In this document: positions 26,199 through 33,909 of the stretch, piece by piece | How positions within the stretch are numbered: position 1 is the first letter of the stretch | How the letters are laid out: every line of letters begins with the position of its first letter | Source of the DNA: Candidatus Poribacteria bacterium | GTDB lineage: Bacteria > Poribacteria > WGA-4E > WGA-3G | DNA length: 64,000 nt | Direction of reading: 5' to 3' | NCBI GenBank assembly: GCA_028820635.1 | Contig: JAPPIG010000109.1 | Coordinates: 1-64,000 of the forward strand | Notes under the pieces: model-generated | What the model was told of the DNA's origin: nothing | Database searches by the model: none | The model's input: the letters and a program-made list of their open reading frames with translations, nothing else | Position numbers and translations under genes: made by a program

Positions 26199-28094
26199 CT
26201 ACGTTTCGGTGCGTTTCTGATAAACGAACACAATGCCGACAAGCGTTATCGCAGGGATGAAAGTCCAGAGGGTGTTGGTGTATGCCAAAAAAGCTGCAAG
26301 CGCGAGTAGAATAGATTCATACCAGTGCGTTTTCCGCATAAAGTAGCCCATTGTCACAATGGAAAAGATGACAGTACCGACCAATGCTGTTACGACAGAC
26401 ATCACATATTGAAATGGTGTGCCTGCAATAAACAGGATATGTGTATAGGCAAACAAAAGAGGCACAATGTATAAAAGTTTGGCGAATTTGAAGCATGCCC
26501 ATCCTGTTTTCCATGGGTCTGCACGTGCGATTGCTGCCCCCGCATAAGCCCCCAACGCAACAGGTGGCGTGATATTGGAATCTTGGCTGAGCCAGAAGAT
26601 AATCAAGTGAGCAGCAATGACCGGTATACCCATCTCTGGCGTTGTAAGAATTGGCACAGCCAATTGTGAGGTAATCAGGTAAGCGGCAGTAACGGGAATC
26701 CCCATCCCTAAGATTAAAGAGGCGGCTGCGAGGAGTAACACTGCAATCGCTCTGTTATCACCTGCGACTGATAACACTAAATCTGGAAATATCCTACCTA
26801 AACTTGTCAGATCAATAATGGCGACAATAATACCTATCGTGCCAACTGCCCCACCGATAGCAAGTGAGTTTTTCGCACCGGTGACCATCGCTTCCCAAAT
26901 ACGTTTCGGTGTTAACCTTGTTTCCGGGCGGAAGTAACTGACTACAATCGTGACGAGAATTGAGAAAAACGCTGATTTGTAAGCAGAATAACCTCTCATA
27001 AGAGATAGAATGAGCGTCATCAACGGTAATAGGTAAAACCAACCCGTTTTAAGAAGTGTAAAGAGTTTGGGTATTTCTGCTTCTGGTATCGGTTCAAGTC
27101 CCTGTTTCTTTGCCTCAAAATGTACCATTACCCATACAGATAAGAAATAGAGAACTGCTGGCACAATTGATATGAGCGCGATTTTGCTATAAGGTGCTCC
27201 TGTCCTTTCTGCTATCAAGAATGCGCCTGCCCCCATCACAGGTGGTAAGAATTGTCCTCCAACCGAGGCTGATGCTTCAACAGCACCCGCGATATGTGGA
27301 CGAAAACCGGTCCTCTTCATCAACGGGATGGTAAAAGCCCCGGTGGTAACTGTGTTTGCGATTGCACTTCCCGCTACAGAACCGAAGAAACCAGAGGTAA
27401 CAACAGAAACCTTCGCAGCACCACCAATTGATTTGCCTGTTAACGACATCGGTAGGTCGATAAAGAATTGACCTACACCAGATTTTTCCAAAAACGCACC
27501 AAAAAAGATAAAAAGAATCACATAAGTCGCCATCACGTTTGCCATAATACCGAAAATCCCATCTTGACCAAAAAAGCAGTGTTCAATAATTCGTCTGAAC
27601 GAGAAGCCTGGGTGTGAGATTGTTTCCGGCATGATATGACCAAACAAGGCATATAGAACACCGACAGCGGCGATAATAGGCAATCCCCATCCAACTGTGC
27701 GTCTGCTCATTTCAAAACTTATGATGAGTCCGGTAGCGCCCATCACAACATCTAAATCTTTATATGCACCTGCTCGGTTTACAATATTGGGGTAATCTAT
27801 AATCCAATAACCGATTGCACAGACGCTCAGACATACCAGCAGCATGTCAATAATGGATGGACGCGAAGCGGGAGAACTTTGGCGGAATTTATAGAGAATG
27901 CCAATTAGGGAGAAAGTAAAAAGTAGGTATAAACCGAGATGGAATTGTTCAGCAGCAGAACCGAAACCCGCACTGTAAATGTAGAAACCAACAAACAAGA
28001 CAGCACTAATCTCAAAAATCCACTTTGAAATACCCTTTAATTCAGGACGTTGTGTTGTAAACGCAGCAACTTCTTTTGTGTCTGTTTGTTCCAT
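26199..28094 (-). CDS. TRAP transporter permease, fused small and large membrane subunits
   Basis: Secondary transporter driven by an ion gradient, of the type that works with TAXI solute-binding proteins. 631 residues with about 16-18 hydrophobic segments. The N-terminal part corresponds to the DctQ-like subunit and the rest to the DctM-like subunit (family segments: FFGAFLEKSGVGQFFIDLP, SGFFGSVAGSAIANTVTTG, GGQFLPPVMGAGAFLIAE, LGMGIPVTAAYL). No gene for the periplasmic binding protein lies beside it, so the partner must be elsewhere. Substrate unknown. Confidence 0.9.
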   Translation of the reverse strand: MEQTDTKEVAAFTTQRPELKGISKWIFEISAVLFVGFYIYSAGFGSAAEQFHLGLYLLFTFSLIGILYKFRQSSPASRPSIIDMLLVCLSVCAIGYWIIDYPNIVNRAGAYKDLDVVMGATGLIISFEMSRRTVGWGLPIIAAVGVLYALFGHIMPETISHPGFSFRRIIEHCFFGQDGIFGIMANVMATYVILFIFFGAFLEKSGVGQFFIDLPMSLTGKSIGGAAKVSVVTSGFFGSVAGSAIANTVTTGAFTIPLMKRTGFRPHIAGAVEASASVGGQFLPPVMGAGAFLIAERTGAPYSKIALISIVPAVLYFLSVWVMVHFEAKKQGLEPIPEAEIPKLFTLLKTGWFYLLPLMTLILSLMRGYSAYKSAFFSILVTIVVSYFRPETRLTPKRIWEAMVTGAKNSLAIGGAVGTIGIIVAIIDLTSLGRIFPDLVLSVAGDNRAIAVLLLAAASLILGMGIPVTAAYLITSQLAVPILTTPEMGIPVIAAHLIIFWLSQDSNITPPVALGAYAGAAIARADPWKTGWACFKFAKLLYIVPLLFAYTHILFIAGTPFQYVMSVVTALVGTVIFSIVTMGYFMRKTHWYESILLALAAFLAYTNTLWTFIPAITLVGIVFVYQKRTET

Positions 28095-28123
28095 AAAATA
28101 CTATAACCTGTCTCATAAACCAC

Positions 28124-28395
28124 TTGTAGGGCGAGGTCCCTGTGCCCCATAGGCATTAATTTAGGGACAAATCCCTCTTGTTGGAGGGCTTTGTAAGCCC
28201 GATATATTATCCAAAGGTAGGCGCGTTTTGTAAACGCGCCTATATCTATGCTAAGGATTACCTAACGGCGCGTTTACAAAACGCGCCTACAAAGGCAGTG
28301 TACCGCTAAATTAACGGCTATAGGACGGTCTCTCTGCCCGCCCGTTGCTTGGCACGTCCTATGCAGTGGCGAGGCACGGGGACCTCGCCCTACAA
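28124..28395. repeat. Composite palindromic repeat element
   Basis: About 272 bases between the TRAP and outer-membrane genes. The outer arms TTGTAGGGCGAGGTCCC and GGGACCTCGCCCTACAA are inverted copies (22 of 23 bases over the full arms). Nested inside are a second inverted pair, taggcgcgttttgtaaacgc and its complement, and the gttggagggctttgtaagcc module. No clear target duplication was seen. It fills nearly all of the 28095-28414 gap, which has no gene. Confidence 0.75.
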
Positions 28396-28414
28396 ATGAT
28401 TTGTAAAATCCACT

Positions 28415-29803
28415 CTAAAAATCTGTTGTAACCCCTACCATGATCGAAGTTTTATGGATCGGTTCGAATTGTGAAGTGCCTTCATCCGTTTGAACACGCC
28501 TGAATCGATACTCTTTAATGAAAATTGTTTGCATAGGTGGAAAGATTGCATAACGGATTTCAAGGTTGAGTGCCGATTTTTCATCCAGGTCAAAGAGATC
28601 AGAAATAAAATTTGTTTCTTTATCTTCACCGATATTCCGTTTTGTATAGAATGCACGAAACGTCATACGTGGCACTAATCCGGATTCTTTTATACCAAGA
28701 TAGATTTTGGATGAATAGTTGTTATAGTGTTCATAAGCCCCTAAAAAATGGAGTTGCGGCATCGGTTGCCAGATGAGTTGTGTGAAAAATCCGCGTCTCA
28801 ATGCATTGTTCGTCTCGTAGCCCCAAAATTCTGGCAGCCCGGTTTCATAGGTATAATCAAACACAGCGGGAATGTAGCCATCACTAAAGATACGGTACTC
28901 AAATTTGAAAATGGCTTTGGTAGCAGCGAAGCCAATGCCAACAGCGTTACCCCATCCCAATTCATTTACGGCGTTTTCTGAATGTGATTTAGATTTTTCT
29001 TTAGCTGCTATAGACTCTAACGCAAAATCTTCTGGATTAGGGGGTGGATTTATCATAACGATATCGTCATATAGATCCAACCGAAAAGAATCTCGTTCAA
29101 TAATAGGAAATCCTACATCAAAACCGACCGCGTCCAAAGGTTCTTCGTCTTTTTGCTGTGAATCTGGGTCAATATCGATCAGATAGGTAGCGCCGAGTTC
29201 AAATCGTGTCAGCAGATTGTTATTTTCTGGGCGTTGAAAAGGGCGAAAAAACCCACGCCCACCGTAAATTGTGGGATATCCGAGGTCATTCACCATCGTT
29301 TCCACACCGTATCGGTTATGAGATTTTCTTAAGTTCAGGTGCAGACCGCGCCGATCATGATTAGAATAGCCGGACATAATCGATCCGTGTCCGATTGTTA
29401 GAAAATCGAACTCTCCGAGGCGAAAGTAGAAAGGGTCGTAAGGATCACCATAGCTAATGTAGCGGATCAACCTTAACCATGTGCTTGCGCTGTCCCATGC
29501 TTCAGCATCCTCAGCAAGGAACTGATCTTCAGCATTTTCTGCGTAAGGGTTGTAAAGTAAAACAAGGTCAAAACCGATACCGATTTTTCCGAGTGGAATC
29601 TCCGGTTGAAGTTGAATCCGAACATAGGCATCCCCATTGATGAATGTTAAACCGCCACCGTAGAACCCATTTGTTAAGAAGTGTTGCTCTGCAAGTGGTG
29701 TTAATCGTTCCTGAGCGGAAATTGGAGAGACTATTGTTAAAATAAAAATGGTTGAAGCAAAAATACTACGACTAAATGCGAAAAATACAGTATTATCTTT
29801 CAA
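28415..29803 (-). CDS. Outer-membrane beta-barrel protein (uncharacterised)
   Basis: 462 residues. A signal peptide (about 1-30, ending SPISAQ) is followed by many amphipathic beta strands and a terminal Phe (VGVTTDF), as in barrel proteins. No named family recognised. It starts at a TTG inside the TTGA that also ends the ATPase gene, with GGAAGGA about 10 bases upstream; no other start lies before the signal peptide. The overlap with the ATPase and the permease upstream suggests a three-part export or lipoprotein-trafficking set; this is inferred from order. Confidence 0.7.
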   Translation of the reverse strand: MKDNTVFFAFSRSIFASTIFILTIVSPISAQERLTPLAEQHFLTNGFYGGGLTFINGDAYVRIQLQPEIPLGKIGIGFDLVLLYNPYAENAEDQFLAEDAEAWDSASTWLRLIRYISYGDPYDPFYFRLGEFDFLTIGHGSIMSGYSNHDRRGLHLNLRKSHNRYGVETMVNDLGYPTIYGGRGFFRPFQRPENNNLLTRFELGATYLIDIDPDSQQKDEEPLDAVGFDVGFPIIERDSFRLDLYDDIVMINPPPNPEDFALESIAAKEKSKSHSENAVNELGWGNAVGIGFAATKAIFKFEYRIFSDGYIPAVFDYTYETGLPEFWGYETNNALRRGFFTQLIWQPMPQLHFLGAYEHYNNYSSKIYLGIKESGLVPRMTFRAFYTKRNIGEDKETNFISDLFDLDEKSALNLEIRYAIFPPMQTIFIKEYRFRRVQTDEGTSQFEPIHKTSIMVGVTTDF

Positions 29804-30474
29804 GCTGCAACAATCCTTCCATCTTTCATGTGAATTATACGGTCAGCGTTCTCTTTTAGCCCTTGATGATGGGTCACAATGGCGATGGTGGTTTGGTGTT
29901 CTTGCCGTAGTTCTTGAATTAGGTTCATCAAGTTGTCGCTTTGGCGGCTATCTAAGTTGGCGGTTGGTTCATCAGCAAAGATGATTTTGGGACGATTCGC
30001 AAGTGCTCGGGCAAAAGAGACGCGTTGTTTTTCACCACCAGATAGCTGGGCAGGACGGTGGTGAAGGCGTTCACTTAATCCGACTCGGGTGAGCAATTCT
30101 GTGGAGTGTTTTTCTGCTTCGGAAGCATTTGCCTTGGCAATATCCATGGCAACCATAACGTTTTCAAGAGCGGTGAGATACGGCAAGAGATGGAACAGTT
30201 GAAAAACAAACCCAATCTTTTGTCTGCGAATAACGCTCAAGTCTTGATTTTCGGGATTTATTGCTTCACCATCAATGCGGAGTTCCCCCGCATCTGGTGT
30301 TAAAATACATCCAAGAAGGCTAATCAGTGTTGTTTTTCCACATCCGCTGTCTCCCATAATCATCACCAATTCGCGCTCTTCAATTTGGATGTCAACCGAG
30401 TCAATTGCGACGACAGCAGCATCCCCCGTGCCAAAACGTTTGGTTAAGCCAATTCCTTCTATGATTGTTGCCAT
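29800..30474 (-). CDS. ABC transporter ATP-binding protein (LolD/MacB type)
   Basis: 224 residues. Walker A GDSGCGKTT, signature LSGGEKQR, Walker B KIIFADEPTANLD and a switch His (IAIVTHH) are all present. Family: the ATPases that pair with FtsX-type permeases to move lipoproteins or extrude substrates across the outer envelope. The permease gene lies 97 bases upstream, and the gene overlaps the outer-membrane barrel by 4 bases. It is the energy unit of the set. Confidence 0.93.
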   Translation of the reverse strand: MATIIEGIGLTKRFGTGDAAVVAIDSVDIQIEERELVMIMGDSGCGKTTLISLLGCILTPDAGELRIDGEAINPENQDLSVIRRQKIGFVFQLFHLLPYLTALENVMVAMDIAKANASEAEKHSTELLTRVGLSERLHHRPAQLSGGEKQRVSFARALANRPKIIFADEPTANLDSRQSDNLMNLIQELRQEHQTTIAIVTHHQGLKENADRIIHMKDGRIVAA

Positions 30475-30571
30475 AATAGTACCTTTTAGCGTTTTCTATC
30501 GGGCTTACAAAGCCCTCCCACAGTTTATAAAATGTGCTGATATATTCTGATGTAGTGCGCGTTCTATTTCG

Positions 30572-31759
30572 TCAAACTTCAGCATCCGTAAAACTTTGAA
30601 AACTCTGATTTTGCTGTGTTATGCCGAAATCAATCTCGCCACGAAACGCTATCATCGGATCAACCATAATCGCTTTCCGCGCTGCCAGGTAACCACTTCC
30701 ACAACACACAACGAAACTAATACACACAACAATGATGGATTCAACTAAATTAATTGCTACGAAGATAGGTGCTGCAACTGCAAATATGCAGGATAAGATA
30801 AGTCCAAGCAGTACACCAATGACAGAGATGAGGGCAACCTGTTTGAGTAGAAGTGCCATTACATAACCGTTTGAAGCACCGATAGCTTTTAGTACGCCAA
30901 TTTCCTGTGTCTTTTCCAGCATTGTTACATAAGTAATCATCCCAACTATCAAACCTGCAGCTAACCAGAGCATGACTCGCAAAAATTGCACCGCTTTCAT
31001 CGGATTGTCAACCCAATATTCCATAATATCTTTAAGTGTATGTTCTAAGGTGCGTACTTCTATAGTTTCAAACGCATCTAAATTGGCAGCGACCTTTGTA
31101 GGATTTTCATTATTGTTTGATTTGCCGATCATCATATTGACATAAGGTGTGTTTTCAAGAAAAACTTTCTGTGCCGCACGCACATCCATAAAAAGCAAAG
31201 GGGTATCCAAAACAAACATGAGGCTTTTAGCTTTGCCGACAACTCGCACCTTTTCTTTGCTGATAGAGATCAATTCGCCGACTTCAAGCCCCATCTTTTC
31301 ATCAACAATTACCTCATAAGGAACAGGGTCTTCAGGACGATAATCCTCAAACTGACGCGATTTAAACATTCTCCCTTCAACAACATGTTTCGGACCGCCA
31401 AGTTTGCCTAATGTATAGCCAACAACCATTGCTTTCGTGGGTTTCCCACGAACATTTGGGCGTGCTTGTGCAAAGATCAGTGGGGAGGCGGAATCAGGGA
31501 CTAATCCGGGCGATGCCTTCAAAAATGCCATGTGTTCCTCATCCAATAGTGAAAACCCAATAAATGCGCCACCAGAACCTTCGGCAGAAATCCAGATATC
31601 GGCGCCTGTAGATTTTACATATTGTTGTGCTTGAATACGCATGCCGTTCATAATTCCACCTAATAGCAGAATCAACGAAATCAGCACGGTGATACCGAGA
31701 ACTGTTAGCACAACTCTGGCTCGACGATACCGCATGTCTTTAAGGAACAGATTTTTCAT
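30572..31759 (-). CDS. FtsX-like ABC transporter permease
   Basis: 395 residues with one N-terminal membrane helix (about 15-38), a large extracytoplasmic domain (about 40-265), then three helices at the C terminus: the MacB/LolC topology. Family features include GVLKAIGAS in the first loop and AARKAIMVDPMIAFRG at the C terminus. It works with the ATPase encoded downstream; the 97-base gap holds a short ggcttacaaagccctcc palindrome. The dioxygenase gene ends 12 bases upstream, so the four genes are probably one operon. Confidence 0.9.
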   Translation of the reverse strand: MKNLFLKDMRYRRARVVLTVLGITVLISLILLLGGIMNGMRIQAQQYVKSTGADIWISAEGSGGAFIGFSLLDEEHMAFLKASPGLVPDSASPLIFAQARPNVRGKPTKAMVVGYTLGKLGGPKHVVEGRMFKSRQFEDYRPEDPVPYEVIVDEKMGLEVGELISISKEKVRVVGKAKSLMFVLDTPLLFMDVRAAQKVFLENTPYVNMMIGKSNNNENPTKVAANLDAFETIEVRTLEHTLKDIMEYWVDNPMKAVQFLRVMLWLAAGLIVGMITYVTMLEKTQEIGVLKAIGASNGYVMALLLKQVALISVIGVLLGLILSCIFAVAAPIFVAINLVESIIVVCISFVVCCGSGYLAARKAIMVDPMIAFRGEIDFGITQQNQSFQSFTDAEV

Positions 31760-31771
31760 TTTTGATTGACC

Positions 31772-32668
31772 TTATATTTCGACAAGTCGTTCAGCCACTG
31801 TCTGCCGTTTTCGTCTGTGTAATTGCACGTGATCTAAATACTTCCCTTCGTCTGCCTCAATACCGGTGTCACGTTCAAGAAAGAGTGGAAAATCCGATGC
31901 AGGAGGTTTTGCGTTGTGATACGCATGTTTATAACTCCGCATGATGATGCGTTGTTCACGATTGAGCGTTTCTAACCATTCTGGCGAGGAGTGAAACCGA
32001 TCCGCAGGGGTAACCCACGATGGACAATACGCAATGAAAATATTGTAGCGGACCACATCGCTTTCGTTCGGTTCTACACGATGCCAGATACTGGAGTGCA
32101 TCACCGTCATTGTGCCTTTACGGGGACAGACAACCAACTCTCCAGGAACACTGTTGTGGGTATCGTATCCATCCATATACTGCTGACGATGGCTTCCCGG
32201 CAACACAACGAGATTACCCATCTTCTCATGTGGGAGGTCTGTCAACCAATATCCGATTTTGATTTGGAGCGGCAATTTTGGTGAAAACACGCCGTAGGGA
32301 AGTGCCCGTGCGCCATCGGGATGCCAAATGTTGTATTGTTTACCACCGGGCGGGCGTAGGAAAAATTGACTTTGATGTAGTTTAAGAAGTTCTCCGAAAA
32401 GGTCGTAGGCGAAACCGACATGCCGTTTGTGATCAATTAAACTTGTAAACATAGGGTCGCGTTCGACTATGTTCTCCATGCCGAGATAGCCACCTGGTGT
32501 CCATTTCGAATTGGTAGCAGCGACACGATCTATCGCATCTTTATAGGTGTCAATATCTTCATCGGAGATGGCGTCTTCAATAAAGATAATACCGTCTTCG
32601 TTGAACGTTTCCCACTGTTCTGATGTGAATCCGGGTGGCGCAATCCGATATTTTTGCTCGGTTTCCAT
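31772..32668 (-). CDS. Phytanoyl-CoA dioxygenase family protein (1)
   Basis: Fe(II)/2-oxoglutarate-dependent oxygenase, substrate unknown. 298 residues with the jelly-roll metal site: the HxD pair in IWHPDGAR, the distal His in SSIWHRVEP and a 2-oxoglutarate Arg downstream (VVRYNIF). The ATG at 32668 is chosen because AAGGAGGT lies 5 bases upstream; a 72-base longer frame has no such site. It is followed by a transporter gene set with only 12 bases between, hinting that product and transporter belong together. Confidence 0.92.
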   Translation of the reverse strand: METEQKYRIAPPGFTSEQWETFNEDGIIFIEDAISDEDIDTYKDAIDRVAATNSKWTPGGYLGMENIVERDPMFTSLIDHKRHVGFAYDLFGELLKLHQSQFFLRPPGGKQYNIWHPDGARALPYGVFSPKLPLQIKIGYWLTDLPHEKMGNLVVLPGSHRQQYMDGYDTHNSVPGELVVCPRKGTMTVMHSSIWHRVEPNESDVVRYNIFIAYCPSWVTPADRFHSSPEWLETLNREQRIIMRSYKHAYHNAKPPASDFPLFLERDTGIEADEGKYLDHVQLHRRKRQTVAERLVEI

Positions 32669-32705
32669 TGGACACCTCCTTTCGTTGAATTTAGAAAAAT
32701 AGCAC

Positions 32706-32767
32706 GTAGGTTGGGTTGAACTTGCGTAACCAACACCCAAAATAGGTATCCGTTCAACCCAATCTAC
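32706..32767. repeat. REP-like inverted repeat
   Basis: Arms GTAGGTTGGGTTGAAC (32706-32721) and GTTCAACCCAATCTAC (32752-32767) are inverted copies with one mismatch and a 30-base loop. It lies between the Hfq-like gene and the dioxygenase gene on the minus strand. Confidence 0.7.
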
Positions 32768-32824
32768 CGGTTTAGTCTAACTCACTTTTAACACGAGCAA
32801 ATTCTGTGCCAAAGTAAATATATT

Positions 32825-33358
32825 CTATTTTTGCGGGGGTGTTGCTTCTTTTTTTTGTGTATTAACGATTTCGAACTGATAAACGGCGTGTCTATAGACG
32901 AGTACCATCTGGTTATTCACGTTCATTGTAAAATTATATTCATTATATTCTATCGGTATACCGTAAAGAATGTGCCCGTTTCGGAGTGTCACCTTAACAT
33001 TTTTCTGTGCCAACTTGCGCATAGGGCGTTTCCCGATGATTTTTGGTCGTTTATGTGGGTCTTTATCGGTTCGGAGTTTTTGCTCTTCAACTTCTTTGTT
33101 TACCCGCAAAGCGTTGTCTAATTTCTCCGCGGATTCTGGCATCAGAGAGAAAAGAACATCTACTTTATGAAACGATCCTGTAGATGTATGGATCTCATAT
33201 TTCTCTATTTCTGTGATATTTACCTTTTTGATGCCTTCATAAGTTACGAGCAACACGGGCCCTTGAAACATCTCACGCAACGTTGTGGCTTCAAGGGTTT
33301 GTGTTGGATCGTTTTGTGTGGCTTCAGGCGTTTGTGTTGGATCATTTTGTTCTGTCAT
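32825..33358 (-). CDS. Hfq-like Sm-domain protein with N-terminal extension
   Basis: 177 residues. The last 60 residues resemble the Sm fold of the RNA chaperone Hfq: VTLRNGHILYGIPIEYNEYNF (Sm1-like) and VLVYRHAVYQFEI, which matches the Hfq Sm2 signature YKHAIST at the key Tyr-x-His positions. About 110 residues precede it, versus almost none in Hfq; they include a tandem NDPTQT/LEAT repeat and a segment that may be a second degenerate Sm-like unit. The ATG at 33358 has GGAGGT 7 bases upstream; an upstream TTG overlaps that site. Function as an RNA-binding protein is inferred, not shown. Confidence 0.6.
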   Translation of the reverse strand: MTEQNDPTQTPEATQNDPTQTLEATTLREMFQGPVLLVTYEGIKKVNITEIEKYEIHTSTGSFHKVDVLFSLMPESAEKLDNALRVNKEVEEQKLRTDKDPHKRPKIIGKRPMRKLAQKNVKVTLRNGHILYGIPIEYNEYNFTMNVNNQMVLVYRHAVYQFEIVNTQKKEATPPQK

Positions 33359-33572
33359 GGGATGTACCTCCAAAATTATAATTTCTGATATTTTATCATA
33401 ATATTATGTGATTTGTGAATCTTTGTTTAGACCAATCTACATAGATGATGGACTGCTTTGTGAAATGCATGAGAGAATTGCACAAAAAGGTGCAGACTTT
33501 GTGTCCGATTGCACGGAATAGGGCAGTGAGTCTGCGCGTTAATTTCGTGCAATTTGCGGTTTCAGCACGTTC

Positions 33573-33851
33573 TTAATCCTTTTCAACGTCTTCTGGTTTC
33601 TTTGAGCGAATTGACCAAAAGCCTGGTATCGGGTTCTCTGCAAGTCCCGTTTTCTTCAAAAGTGTCAATGCTCGTGTGATAGGATGCTGAACAGACCTTG
33701 GCGGATTTCCACCTCGTTTAAGATGTGTTTCCTCAACAATACCTGCGATCTCCTCTTTTCCAGCAGCCTGTCCACTAAATAATTCTATAACAAGTTCTTG
33801 TGCCATGAGCGGTGTGAGAGGTAGTCCAACATATTTATACGGATTATTCAT
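33573..33851 (-). CDS. Small winged-helix-like protein, uncharacterised
   Basis: 92 residues, strong ribosome site (GGAGGG 9 bases before the ATG). The middle (QELVIELFSGQ, then HPITRALTLLKKTGLAENP, then GFWSI) has the helix-helix-wing pattern seen in Mrr N-terminal and similar DNA-binding domains. No named family was recognised. It precedes the Hfq-like gene by about 210 bases. Could be a regulator or part of a split nuclease; both are guesses. Confidence 0.6.
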   Translation of the reverse strand: MNNPYKYVGLPLTPLMAQELVIELFSGQAAGKEEIAGIVEETHLKRGGNPPRSVQHPITRALTLLKKTGLAENPIPGFWSIRSKKPEDVEKD

Positions 33852-33909
33852 AAAAATGTTCCCTCCTTAATTTCGGTGTAGATGCAACAGACATGTTCAT
33901 TGATAAAAA

